A stretch of DNA of 64,000 bases from Azospirillum sp. SYSU D00513 (GTDB lineage: Bacteria; Pseudomonadota; Alphaproteobacteria; Azospirillales; Azospirillaceae), in assembly GCF_017356015.1 (NCBI RefSeq), contig NZ_JAFIQV010000010.1, positions 62,001-126,000 of the forward strand, given 5' to 3'. Numbering within the stretch: position 1 is the stretch's first letter; each line of letters starts with the position of its first letter. Both the position numbers and the translations under genes were made by a program. A model generated the notes under the pieces. It was not told where the DNA came from. It saw only the letters and a program-made list of their open reading frames with translations, and did no database searches. This document shows, in pieces, positions 27,180 through 36,003 of this stretch.

Positions 27180-28355
27180 ATGACCATCGAGGGAAGTGCT
27201 GCTTCGGCGGCGCGGCGCCGGCTGCGGCTGGGCATGGTCGGCGGCGGGCGCGGGGCCTTCATCGGCGGGGTGCACCGCATCGCCGCCCGGCTGGACGACC
27301 GTTACGAGCTGGTGGCGGGGGCTCTGTCCTCCGACCCCGAGCGCGCGCGGGCGAGCGGCGAGGACCTGTTCCTCGCCCCCGACCGCTGCTACGCGAACTT
27401 CGCGGAGATGGCGAAGGCCGAGGCCGCCCGGCCGGACGGCATCGACGCCGTCGCCATCGTCACGCCGAACCACATGCACCATCCCGCCGCCAAGGCCTTC
27501 CTGGAGGCGGGCATCCACGTCATCTGCGACAAGCCGCTGACCACCACCGTGGAGGACGCCGAGGACCTCGCCGCCGCCGTGGAGCGCAGCGGCCTCGTCT
27601 TCGCGCTGACGCACAACTACACGGGCTACCCGATGATCCGGCAGGCCCGCGCCATGATCGAGGCGGGGGAGCTGGGCACGATCCGCGTCGTGCAGGTCGA
27701 ATACCCGCAGGACTGGCTGACCACGCGGCTGGAGGACAGCGGGCAGAAGCAGGCGGCCTGGCGCACCGACCCCGCGCAGAGCGGCATCGCCGGCTGCGTC
27801 GGCGACATCGGCACCCACGCCTTCCAACTCGCCGAGTTCGTCACGGGGCTGCGCTGCGCGCAGCTCGCCGCCGACCTCCACACCTTCGTGGAGGGGCGCC
27901 GGGTGGACGACAACGCCCACATGATGCTGCGCTACGCCAATGGTGCCCGTGGCATGCTCTGGGCGAGCCAGGTGGCCCCTGGCCACGAGAACGGCCTGCG
28001 CCTGCGCGTGTATGGCGACAAGGGCGGGATCGAATGGTTCCAGGAGCAGCCGAACCAGCTCCGCGTCTCCCCCTTCGGCGAGCCGCCGCGCACCGTCACG
28101 CGGGGCGGCCCCGGATCGAACGCGGCCGCCGCCTACGCCACCCGCATCCCGTCCGGCCATCCGGAGGGCTATCTGGAAGGCTTCGCCCAGCTCTACCGCG
28201 ACACCGCCGACCTGATCGGCGCCCGCATGGGCTGGGGCGACCCCGACCCGCAGGCCCGCCTGGTGCCCACCGTGCAGGACGGCGTGCGCGGCGTCCGCTT
28301 CATCCACGCCGCCGTGGAGTCCAGCCGCAGGGGTGCGGCCTGGGTCGAGCTGTAA
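27180..28355 (+). CDS. Gfo/Idh/MocA-family NAD(P)-dependent oxidoreductase
   Basis: A 391-residue sugar or polyol dehydrogenase. N-terminal Rossmann domain with GMVGGGRGAFIGGVHR (about 17-32), then VTPNHMHHPAAKAFLEAG and the family's catalytic EKP-type motif, here CDKPLTTT. Here the first residue of EKP is Asp, a variant seen in some subfamilies. The C-terminal alpha/beta domain includes GCVGDIGTHAFQLAEF with the catalytic Asp and His. 10 bp after the isomerase gene, so the two probably act on the same compound. Confidence 0.88.
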   Translation: MTIEGSAASAARRRLRLGMVGGGRGAFIGGVHRIAARLDDRYELVAGALSSDPERARASGEDLFLAPDRCYANFAEMAKAEAARPDGIDAVAIVTPNHMHHPAAKAFLEAGIHVICDKPLTTTVEDAEDLAAAVERSGLVFALTHNYTGYPMIRQARAMIEAGELGTIRVVQVEYPQDWLTTRLEDSGQKQAAWRTDPAQSGIAGCVGDIGTHAFQLAEFVTGLRCAQLAADLHTFVEGRRVDDNAHMMLRYANGARGMLWASQVAPGHENGLRLRVYGDKGGIEWFQEQPNQLRVSPFGEPPRTVTRGGPGSNAAAAYATRIPSGHPEGYLEGFAQLYRDTADLIGARMGWGDPDPQARLVPTVQDGVRGVRFIHAAVESSRRGAAWVEL

Positions 28356-28364
28356 GAGCAACCA

Positions 28365-28455
28365 CCCTCACCCTCCCTCTCCCGGGGCGGGAGAGGGGAG
28401 TCCAGCGCTCGGCTCAAGTCCCCTCTCCCGTCCCGGGAGAGGGCTAGGGTGAGGG
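28365..28455. repeat. Second GGGAGAGGG composite palindrome
   Basis: CCCTCACCC at 28365-28373 pairs with GGGTGAGGG at 28447-28455, enclosing two hairpins of the CCCTCTCCCG/CGGGAGAGGG type. Same family as the element at 25926-26053. It fills the gap between the dehydrogenase and xylulokinase genes. Confidence 0.75.
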
Positions 28456-28479
28456 TGCAAATCCAAAGGAAGACTATTC

Positions 28480-29946
28480 ATGCATCTCGGCATCGACCTC
28501 GGCACGTCCGGCGTCAAGGCGGTCCTGATCGACGGGAAGCAGCGGCTGGTCGGGCAGGCGACGGCGCCGCTGGAGGTCAGCCGGCCCCAGCCGCTCTGGT
28601 CGGAGCAGGACCCGGAGGATTGGTGGGCCGCGACGCGGCAGGCCATCGCCGAGCTGCGCCGGCTGCACCCGGACGCCATGGCGGCGGTGCGGGGCATCGG
28701 CCTGTCGGGGCAGATGCACGGGGCGACGCTGCTGGACGCCGGTGACCGGGTGCTGCGGCCGGCCATTCTGTGGAACGACGGGCGCAGCGGCGCCGAATGC
28801 GCGGAGCTGGAGCGGCGCGTGCCGGGCCTGCGGGCGATCACCGGCAACCGCGCCATGCCCGGCTTCACCGCGCCGAAGCTGCTGTGGGTCGCCAACCATG
28901 AGCCGGAAGTCTTCAGGGCGACCGCCAAGGTGCTTCTGCCCAAGGATTACCTGCGCCTGCGCATGACCGGCACCCATGCTTCCGACCTGTCGGATTCCGC
29001 CGGAACCCTGTGGGTGGACGTGGCGAAGCGCTGCTGGTCGGCGGAAATGCTGGCCGCCACCGGCCTGACCGAATTCCACATGCCACGCCTGTATGAGGGA
29101 TCCGACGCCACCGGCACGCTGCTGCCGGACGTGGCGGCGGAATGGGGCGTGCCGGCCGACGCCGTCGTCGCGGCGGGGGCCGGCGACAACGCGGCGGGGG
29201 CCGTCGGCGTCGGGGTGGTGGCGCCGGGGACGGCCTTTCTGTCGCTCGGCACCTCGGGCGTGCTGTTCGTCAGCGGCGACCGCTTCGCGCCCAACCCGGA
29301 ACGTGGCGTCCACGCCTTCTGCCACGCGCTGCCCAGCCGCTGGCACCAGATGTCCGTCATCCTCAGTGCGGCGAGCTGCCTGACCTTCGCCGCCCGGCTG
29401 ACCGGCGCGCCGGACGAGGCCACCCTGCTTCGGGAGGCGGAGGCGCATGCGGAGGACATCGGCTCGCTGGTCTTCCTGCCCTACCTGTCGGGCGAGCGCA
29501 CGCCGCACAACGACCCTCACGCCAAGGGCGTCTTCTTCGGCCTGACCCACGAGACGAACCGCGCCGCACTGGCACTCGCGGTGCTGGAGGGGGTGGCCTT
29601 CGCCTTCGCCGACGGGCTCGCGGTGCTGGAGGAGGCGGGAGCCTCCGTGGACCGCATGCTGGTCATCGGCGGCGGGGCGCGTAGCGCCCTGTGGGGCCGC
29701 ATCCTGGCGAGCGCCCTCGGGCGGCCGCTCGACTATCCGGCGGGAGCGGAGGTCGGGCCGGCCTTCGGCGCCGCCCGGCTCGGCCGGCTGGCCGCGACCG
29801 GCGAGGACCCCGATTCCGTCTGCCGCCCCTTGGAAATCCGCCACACGGTCGAGCCCGATCCCGCCCTGGCTGCCCGCATGGCAGGCCGCCGCCGCCTGTT
29901 CCAGCGCCTCTACGGCGACCTGCGGGAGGCCTTCGCCGGGTCATAG
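28480..29946 (+). CDS. xylB: Xylulokinase (FGGY family)
   Basis: Phosphorylates D-xylulose to xylulose 5-phosphate, which enters the pentose phosphate pathway. The 488-residue protein has the FGGY N-terminal GIDLGTSGVKAVLID, the XylB-typical LSGQMHGATLLD (about residues 75-86) and ILWNDGRS. The C-terminal domain has GAGDNAAGAVG, SLGTSGVLF and the ATP-site GGGARSALW. Last gene of the operon. It suggests that the isomerase and dehydrogenase upstream yield xylulose or a close ketose. Confidence 0.93.
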   Translation: MHLGIDLGTSGVKAVLIDGKQRLVGQATAPLEVSRPQPLWSEQDPEDWWAATRQAIAELRRLHPDAMAAVRGIGLSGQMHGATLLDAGDRVLRPAILWNDGRSGAECAELERRVPGLRAITGNRAMPGFTAPKLLWVANHEPEVFRATAKVLLPKDYLRLRMTGTHASDLSDSAGTLWVDVAKRCWSAEMLAATGLTEFHMPRLYEGSDATGTLLPDVAAEWGVPADAVVAAGAGDNAAGAVGVGVVAPGTAFLSLGTSGVLFVSGDRFAPNPERGVHAFCHALPSRWHQMSVILSAASCLTFAARLTGAPDEATLLREAEAHAEDIGSLVFLPYLSGERTPHNDPHAKGVFFGLTHETNRAALALAVLEGVAFAFADGLAVLEEAGASVDRMLVIGGGARSALWGRILASALGRPLDYPAGAEVGPAFGAARLGRLAATGEDPDSVCRPLEIRHTVEPDPALAARMAGRRRLFQRLYGDLREAFAGS

Positions 29947-30038
29947 GACTTTTCCCACGGGAATGACCCTTCCAGACCTTGCCCAGTCCACCACCGGCGG
30001 CTACCGTGCCGCCGGGCTTGCAACCGGCGCGTAGGGTC

Positions 30039-32861
30039 ATGCACGAAATCGTCGTTTATGTTCTGGGCGTTTCGGGGCTCCTGGCGCTGGTCAGCCTGCT
30101 GCCCCCGATCGCCGCACGGCTCCGGCTGCCCTACACCGTTCTGCTGGCCGCCGTCGGCGTCGCGCTGGGCACGCTGATCCAGGCTTTCGCCGGCACGAAC
30201 GGCACCGGGCCGATCCATGATTTCCTGCGTTCGCTGGCCGACCTGAACATCTCGTCGGAAGCGCTGCTGTTCGTCTTCCTGCCGGTGCTGCTGTTCGAAA
30301 CCTCGCTGACGGTCGAGGTGCGGCGGCTGTTCGACGACATGGCGGCGATTCTGCTGCTGGCCGTGGTGGCGGTCTTCGTCTGCACCTTCGCGGTCGGCTA
30401 CGCGCTGAATCTCTTCACCAGCATAGGGCTGATCCCCTGCCTTCTGCTCGGCGCGATCCTCGCCTCCACCGACCCGGCGGCGGTGGTCGGCGTGTTCCGC
30501 GACCTCGGCGCGCCGCGCCGCCTGACCACGCTGGTCGAGGGCGAGAGCCTGCTGAACGACGCCGCGGCCATCGCGGTCTTCACCCTGCTGCTCGGCATCA
30601 TGACGCGCCGCTCCGACGGCGGTGTGGTGGAAGCGGGCCTCGAATTCCTGAAGGATTTCTCCGGCGGTATCGTGACCGGCTATCTCTGCGGGCGCCTCGC
30701 CTGCACGCTGGTGACCCATTACCGCAACCAGCCGATGGCCGAGATCACGCTGACGGTGGCGCTCGCCTACCTGACCTACGTGCTGGCGGAGCATTACGTG
30801 GGTGTCTCGGGCGTCGTCGGCGTCGTCACCTCCGCCCTCGTCGTCGGGTCGGTCGGGCGGACGCGCGTTTCCCCGACCACCTGGGGTGCCATGGAGCATG
30901 TCTGGCGCCAGCTCGGCTTCTGGGCGAACTCCCTCATCTTCCTGCTGACCGCCATCCTGGTGCCGCGCCTGCTGAACTCGGTCGGCTGGGCCGATGTCGG
31001 GCTGCTCCTCGTCGTCGTGGTCGCCGCCGGGCTGGCGCGCGGCCTCGTTCTGTTCGGGCTGCTGCCGCTTCTGTCGGCGGCCGGCCTGTCACAGCGGGTC
31101 AGCGACGCCTACAAGGCGGTGATGCTGTGGGGCGGGCTGCGGGGGGCGGTGTCGCTCACCCTGGCGCTCGCCGTCACGGAGAACGGCCGGGTGCCGGACC
31201 GGGTGCAGGGCTTCGTCGCGGTGCTCGCCACCGGCTATGTCTTCTTCACCCTGTTCGTCAACGGCACGACGCTCCGCCCGCTGATCAAGCTGCTCGGTCT
31301 CGACCGGCTGTCGCCGGTGGAGGCCGTCATGCGCAACCGCGTGCTGGCCCTGTCGCTCGCCGACGTGCGGGAGCGGGTGACCGCCATCGGCCGCCATTAC
31401 CATGTCGATCCGGCGTCCGTCGAAACGCTCGTCAGCGAATACACCGAGCGGCTGAGCGCCATCGACCGCGGCCGGAACAGCGAGGTCCCGGCCGGGGCGG
31501 AGGACCGCGTGACCGTGGGGCTCGCCATCCTCGCCAACCGCGAGGAGGAGCTGTATTTCGCCCATTTCAAGGAGGGCGTGATCTCCCGCGGCGTCATGGA
31601 GCTGCTGGCCGGGCGCACCGCCCGGCTGCTCGACGCGGTGCGGACGCAGGGCCGGGCGGGCTATCAGGCGTCGGAGGAGCCCTTCATCGCCTTCAGCACC
31701 GCGATGCGCATGGCGAGCTGGCTCCAGCGCCGGATGGGCGTCGAGGGGCCGCTCGCCCGGCGGCTGGCGATGCGGTTCGAGGTGCTGGTGGCGGTCGGCA
31801 CGGTGCTGCGCGAGCTGCTCGACTTCACCCGGGGCAAGATCGCCTCCGTCCTCGGCGAGGACGCCGCGCGCGAGCTGGAGGGCATCCTGACCGTGCGGCT
31901 CGCCCTCGTCGACCAGGCGCTGGCCACCATGCGGCTGCAATATCCGGACTACGCCATCCTCCTCCAGAACCGCTATCTCGGCCGCGCCGCGCTGCGGCTG
32001 GAGGAGGCCGACTACCGCACCATGTTCGCGGAGTCGATCATCAGCCAGGAGGTGCTGAACGATCTGGAGCGCGACATGGAGAAGCGCCGCCGGGCGCTGG
32101 AGCGCGTGCCCAAGCTGGACCTCCGCCTGGACCTTCCGGAGATGGTCGGACGGGTGTCGATCTTCGCCGGGGTGAAGCCGGAACGGCTCGCCGGGATCGT
32201 CCGGCTGCTCCGCCCACGCCTCGCCCTGCCGGGCGAGATGATCGTGCGGCGCGGCGACAAGGGCGACGCCATGTTCTTCATCGCGTCGGGTGCCGTCGAG
32301 GTGCTGGTGCCCGGCCTCGCCGAGCCGGTCAATCTCGGCACCGGCGACTTCTTCGGCGAGATGGCGCTGCTGAGGGGCGGGCGGCGCAACGCCGACGTCC
32401 GCTCGCTCGGCTATTGCCAGCTTCTCGTCCTGTCCGAGCGTGATTTCCGCCGCTTCCTCCAGAAGGACGCCGACCTGCGCGCCCACATCCAGGACGTCGC
32501 CGAGGCGCGCAGCCAGCCCGCCCCGGCGGGGGCCGGAGGGGAGGGGAGCGAAGCGGACGAGCAGGAGCAGCCCGTTCTCGACGGGCTCGAACCCGGCATG
32601 GCCGCGCCGGCGGACGGGGCACCCGCCGAACCGGTTCCGGCGGAAACGGCGGCGGCGGAGCCGGTTGGGGCTGAAACGGTCCCGGCGGAGCCCGCCCCAG
32701 CGGAACCGGCCATGGCCGAACCCGTGCCCGCGGAGGCGGCCCCGGTTTCCTCCGAAGAGGGACCCGGCGCGCCCGCGTTGCCAGAAACGCGGGCGCGCAC
32801 TATCCTTGCTGGAAATGATGCCGGGCTTCCGTCCCGGAGTGATCGGGAAAAAGACGCATGA
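30039..32861 (+). CDS. CPA1-type Na+/H+ antiporter with C-terminal cyclic-nucleotide-like domain
   Basis: A 940-residue protein. Residues 1-420 form the CPA1 (NhaP/NHE-like) antiporter with about 12 hydrophobic segments, including LGAILASTDPAAVVGV, with the Asp of the ion site, and EGESLLNDAAAIAVF. A long cytosolic helical region follows. At about 715-810 comes a cyclic-nucleotide-binding-type domain (IFAGVKPERLAGIVRLLRPR...GDKGDAMFFIASGAVEV...FFGEMALLRGGRRNADVRS). The last 110 residues are a Pro/Ala/Glu repeat tail. Probably regulates internal pH and Na+. Its stop overlaps the next gene by 4 bp. Confidence 0.88.
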   Translation: MHEIVVYVLGVSGLLALVSLLPPIAARLRLPYTVLLAAVGVALGTLIQAFAGTNGTGPIHDFLRSLADLNISSEALLFVFLPVLLFETSLTVEVRRLFDDMAAILLLAVVAVFVCTFAVGYALNLFTSIGLIPCLLLGAILASTDPAAVVGVFRDLGAPRRLTTLVEGESLLNDAAAIAVFTLLLGIMTRRSDGGVVEAGLEFLKDFSGGIVTGYLCGRLACTLVTHYRNQPMAEITLTVALAYLTYVLAEHYVGVSGVVGVVTSALVVGSVGRTRVSPTTWGAMEHVWRQLGFWANSLIFLLTAILVPRLLNSVGWADVGLLLVVVVAAGLARGLVLFGLLPLLSAAGLSQRVSDAYKAVMLWGGLRGAVSLTLALAVTENGRVPDRVQGFVAVLATGYVFFTLFVNGTTLRPLIKLLGLDRLSPVEAVMRNRVLALSLADVRERVTAIGRHYHVDPASVETLVSEYTERLSAIDRGRNSEVPAGAEDRVTVGLAILANREEELYFAHFKEGVISRGVMELLAGRTARLLDAVRTQGRAGYQASEEPFIAFSTAMRMASWLQRRMGVEGPLARRLAMRFEVLVAVGTVLRELLDFTRGKIASVLGEDAARELEGILTVRLALVDQALATMRLQYPDYAILLQNRYLGRAALRLEEADYRTMFAESIISQEVLNDLERDMEKRRRALERVPKLDLRLDLPEMVGRVSIFAGVKPERLAGIVRLLRPRLALPGEMIVRRGDKGDAMFFIASGAVEVLVPGLAEPVNLGTGDFFGEMALLRGGRRNADVRSLGYCQLLVLSERDFRRFLQKDADLRAHIQDVAEARSQPAPAGAGGEGSEADEQEQPVLDGLEPGMAAPADGAPAEPVPAETAAAEPVGAETVPAEPAPAEPAMAEPVPAEAAPVSSEEGPGAPALPETRARTILAGNDAGLPSRSDREKDA

Positions 32862-33235
32862 CCGGTTTGGCGAACCTCTCCCTCGACGACAACCGGACCC
32901 TTCAGGCCATCGGCATCCTGGCCGACGTGCTGGACGGGGTGGACGGGCCGGGTGGGCTCGACACGGTGCTCGTGTCCAAGGCGCTGCGGCAGGTGATCGC
33001 CACCAAGTCGCGGCCGGCCCTGGAGTTCGCGACGCGGGCCTTCAACACGCTGGACCCGGATGTCCGCCGCCGTGTCGCCGAGACGGCCGACAACGCTGCC
33101 CACGACGCGGTCGAGCTGCGCGGGCGGGTCGCGGGCTTCCTGTCCACGGCGCCGAAGCGGGCTCAGGCCCCCAACCAGTCGACCAGCCTGCTGAACGCCC
33201 TCAATATGCGGTCGCGCCGGCGTCCGACTCCATGA
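32858..33235 (+). CDS. Small helical protein coupled to the antiporter, unknown function
   Basis: A 125-residue cytosolic protein without signal or membrane segment. Predicted mostly alpha-helical (LQAIGILADVLDGVDGPGG; ALRQVIATKSRPALEFATRAFNTL; RRRVAETADNAAHDAVELRG), with a basic tail. Its ATG overlaps the antiporter stop, implying coupled translation and perhaps a role in antiporter control. Its last 35 bp overlap the 3' end of the convergent LysR gene. No family is recognised. Confidence 0.65.
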   Translation: MTGLANLSLDDNRTLQAIGILADVLDGVDGPGGLDTVLVSKALRQVIATKSRPALEFATRAFNTLDPDVRRRVAETADNAAHDAVELRGRVAGFLSTAPKRAQAPNQSTSLLNALNMRSRRRPTP

Positions 33236-34187
33236 CGGAACGCTCGTCCGGAGCAGGCTCTTCGGCCGAAAGGGCCGCGCTCAGGGCGCGGTCCCAATAG
33301 GGCTTCGGGCCGAAGCGGGCGGCCAGGAAATCGACGAAGACCCGCACCTTGGGCGACAGGTGCCGGTTCTGCGGGTAGACCGCGAAGACGGAGGAATCCG
33401 TCCCGTCGAACTCGGCCAGCACCTCGCGCAGGGCGCCGGAATGCAGCGCCTCGCCGCAGATGAAGGTCGGCAGGACCACCACCCCCGCGCCGGCGATGGC
33501 GCCCGCGAGCAGCATGTCGCCGTTGTTGGAACGCAGGCTGCCCGACACCCGCACCGACTGGATCTGGCCGTCCACGCGGAACTGCCATTGTTCCGCCAGG
33601 GGAACGTTCGTGTAGATCAGGCAGTTGTGGTCGGCGAGATCCTGCGGCCTGGCGGGGATCCCGTGCTTTTCCAGATAGGCCGGGCTGGCGCAGATCGCCC
33701 GCCGGTTCGGGGCGAGCCGCTTGGCGATGAGCGAGCTGTCGCGCAGCCGCCCGATGCGCACGGCGAGGTCGTAGCCCTCGTCCACCAGATCGACGTAGCG
33801 GTCGTTCAGGTCGATGTCGATCTCGATGTCCGGGTAGCGCGTCAGGAAATCCGCCACCGCCGGGGCCATGTGGACCAGCGCGAAGGAGGCAGGCGCGTTG
33901 ATCCGCAGCCGTCCCCGGGGGGCGGCGTGAAGGTCCGCGACGGCCTGTTCCGCCTCCTCAAGGTCGGCGAGGATGCGGATGCAGCGCTCGTAATAGGCTT
34001 GGCCGACCTCGGTCAGGCTCAGCCTGCGGGTGGTGCGGTTCAGCAGCCGCGCGCCCAGCCGGTTCTCCAACTCCGCGATGCGGCGGGAGACCACGGATTT
34101 GGACAGGTTGAGCCTGTCCGCGGCGGCGGTGAAGCTCTTGCTGTCCACCACCTTGATGAAGGCGAGCATATCGTCGAGACGGTCCAT
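33201..34187 (-). CDS. LysR-family transcriptional regulator
   Basis: A 328-residue LysR-type regulator. N-terminal HTH (MLAFIKVVDSKSFTAAADRLNLSKSVVSRRIAELE across about 7-44, with LGARLLNRTTRRLSLTEVG following), then a periplasmic-binding-like effector domain. Divergent from wrbA and the glutathionyl-hydroquinone reductase gene, with a T-N11-A type box right before its start codon. It therefore probably controls the quinone-detoxification genes and itself. The effector is likely a quinone or an electrophile, by analogy only. The C-terminal tail overlaps the gene to its left. Confidence 0.92.
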   Translation of the reverse strand: MDRLDDMLAFIKVVDSKSFTAAADRLNLSKSVVSRRIAELENRLGARLLNRTTRRLSLTEVGQAYYERCIRILADLEEAEQAVADLHAAPRGRLRINAPASFALVHMAPAVADFLTRYPDIEIDIDLNDRYVDLVDEGYDLAVRIGRLRDSSLIAKRLAPNRRAICASPAYLEKHGIPARPQDLADHNCLIYTNVPLAEQWQFRVDGQIQSVRVSGSLRSNNGDMLLAGAIAGAGVVVLPTFICGEALHSGALREVLAEFDGTDSSVFAVYPQNRHLSPKVRVFVDFLAARFGPKPYWDRALSAALSAEEPAPDERSVMESDAGATAY

Positions 34188-34189
34188 GG

Positions 34190-34214
34190 CATTGTTCTAC
34201 ACCACGAAACAATG
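34190..34214. promoter_or_regulatory. LysR-type operator box
   Basis: CATTGTT at 34190-34196 and AACAATG at 34208-34214 are perfect inverted arms separated by 11 bp, matching the T-N11-A geometry of LysR binding sites. The box lies 2 bp upstream of the lysR start codon and about 100 bp before wrbA. Confidence 0.7.
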
Positions 34215-34315
34215 AAATGCCAGAGCGGCGCATTACGAAAGGCGCCCCCGACCGTTAAAAGGGTGGGGCGGCGGCAACGCCGCCTGTCCTCGTAAACGAC
34301 AAAGGAACGCATCCC

Positions 34316-34918
34316 ATGGCCAAGGTTCTGGTGGTCTATTACAGCAGCTGGGGTCACACCTCCGCGATGGCTCAGGCGGTGGCGGAAGGCGCCCGTTCGG
34401 TGCCCGGAACCGAGGTGACCGTCAAGCGCGTCCCCGAACTGGTCCCGGCCGAGGTCGCCTCGCAGTTCCACTACAAGGACGAGTCCGACGTTCCCGTCGC
34501 CAGCCCCGCCGAGCTGGCGGAATACGACGCCATCGTCTTCGGCACGCCGACCCGCTTCGGCAACATGGCGGCGCAGATGAAGAACTTCCTCGACCAGACC
34601 GGCGGCCTGTGGGCCAAGGGCGCCCTCGTCGGCAAGGTGGGCAGTGTCTTCACCTCCACCGCCACCCAGCATGGCGGCCAGGAATCCACCATCCTGACGA
34701 CCCATGTCGTGCTCCTGCACCACGGCATGCTGATCGCCGGCCTGCCCTATTCCTTCCAGGGCCAGAACGGCGTGTCCGAAGTCATGGGCAACTCGCCCTA
34801 TGGTGCCGCCACCATCGCCGACGCCGACGGCTCCCGCCAGCCGAGCGCGGTCGAACTCAACGGTGCCCGTTTCCAGGGCCGCCACGTCGCCGAGATCGCC
34901 ACGAAGCTGCACGGCTGA
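34316..34918 (+). CDS. wrbA: WrbA, NAD(P)H:quinone oxidoreductase
   Basis: FMN-dependent enzyme making two-electron reductions of quinones, protecting against redox cycling. The 200-residue protein has the flavodoxin-like FMN loop ([13 protein letters not shown], about 8-20), [21 protein letters not shown] (about 80-100) and [11 protein letters not shown] (about 117-127), all WrbA landmarks. Divergent from the LysR regulator and followed by the glutathionyl-hydroquinone reductase, giving a quinone-reduction pair. Confidence 0.95.
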   Translation: MAKVLVVYYSSWGHTSAMAQAVAEGARSVPGTEVTVKRVPELVPAEVASQFHYKDESDVPVASPAELAEYDAIVFGTPTRFGNMAAQMKNFLDQTGGLWAKGALVGKVGSVFTSTATQHGGQESTILTTHVVLLHHGMLIAGLPYSFQGQNGVSEVMGNSPYGAATIADADGSRQPSAVELNGARFQGRHVAEIATKLHG

Positions 34919-34923
34919 TTCTC

Positions 34924-34949
34924 TCCCTCTCCCCCGGCGGGGAGAGGGA
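34924..34949. repeat. Third GGGAGAGGG palindrome
   Basis: TCCCTCTCCCC (34924-34934) pairs with GGGGAGAGGGA (34939-34949) around CGGC. It sits between wrbA and the next gene, immediately before that gene's ribosome site. A single-hairpin copy of the family seen at 25926 and 28365. Confidence 0.75.
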
Positions 34950-34974
34950 ATTTCAGAAAAAGAGGAGGACGGCC

Positions 34975-35922
34975 ATGGGTCTGTTGATCGAGGGGCGCTG
35001 GCACGACCAGTGGTACGACACCAAATCCACGGGCGGCGCCTTCGTGCGGTCGCAAAGCCGCTTCCGCAATTGGGTGAAGGCGGACGGCTCGACGCCCTTC
35101 GCGCCGGAACCCGGCCGTTACCATCTCATCGTCTCCTTGGCTTGCCCCTGGGCGCACCGCACCCTGATCTTCCGTGCCCTGAAGCGGCTGGAATCGGCCA
35201 TCACCGTTTCGGTGGTCGAGCCGCTGATGCTGGAGGAGGGCTGGGTCTTCGCCGAGCTCGAACTGGTCACCGGGGCCAAGCGCCTGCACGAGGTCTATAC
35301 CAAGGCCATGCCCGACTACACGGGGCGGGTCACCGTGCCCGTCCTTTGGGACAAGCGCGACGGCACGATCGTCAGCAATGAATCGGCGGAGATCATCCGC
35401 ATGCTGAACCGCGAGTTCGACGCCTTCGCCGACCGCTCCCACGACCACTACCCGGCCGACCTGGCGGAGGAGATCGACCGGATCAACGATTATGTCTACG
35501 ACCGGGTGAACAACGGCGTCTACAAGGCCGGATTCGCCACCAGCCAGGAGAAGTACGAGGAGGCCTTCGACGCGCTGTTCGAAGCGCTCGACGAGCTGGA
35601 GGCGCGCCTGTCCCGGCAGCGCTATCTCGTGGGCGACCGGCTGACGGAGGCCGACTGGCGGCTCTTCACCACGCTGGTGCGCTTCGACGCGGTCTATGTC
35701 GGCCATTTCAAGTGCAACCGGCAGCGCATCGCCGACTACCCGAACCTGTCCGGCTATCTGCGGGAGCTGTACCAGGTGCCGGGCATCGCGGGAACCGTGA
35801 ACTTCGACCACATCAAGCGGCATTATTACGGCAGCCACGCCACCATCAACCCGACCGGCATCGTGCCGAAGGGGCCGGCGCTGGATTTGGACGCGCCGCA
35901 CGGACGCGATCGGCTGGCTTGA
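34975..35922 (+). CDS. Glutathionyl-hydroquinone reductase (YqjG/ECM4 type)
   Basis: Xi-class glutathione transferase that reduces glutathionyl-hydroquinones. The 315-residue protein has the family opening RWHDQWYDTKSTGGAFVRSQS..FRNWV, catalytic Cys57 in LACPWAHRT, and the C-terminal helical domain with RFDAVYVGHFKCNRQRIADYPNL. Its length and the CPWAHR motif set it apart from ordinary GSTs. Strong GAGGAGG ribosome site. It follows wrbA and is probably in the same LysR regulon. Confidence 0.93.
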   Translation: MGLLIEGRWHDQWYDTKSTGGAFVRSQSRFRNWVKADGSTPFAPEPGRYHLIVSLACPWAHRTLIFRALKRLESAITVSVVEPLMLEEGWVFAELELVTGAKRLHEVYTKAMPDYTGRVTVPVLWDKRDGTIVSNESAEIIRMLNREFDAFADRSHDHYPADLAEEIDRINDYVYDRVNNGVYKAGFATSQEKYEEAFDALFEALDELEARLSRQRYLVGDRLTEADWRLFTTLVRFDAVYVGHFKCNRQRIADYPNLSGYLRELYQVPGIAGTVNFDHIKRHYYGSHATINPTGIVPKGPALDLDAPHGRDRLA

Positions 35923-36003
35923 GAAAAGGCGGTGGCCTGAACGCGATCTTCGCCCGTTCGGACGGTTTATCCCTCCACATCGGCAATACCGAGGGAGTGG
36001 AGA

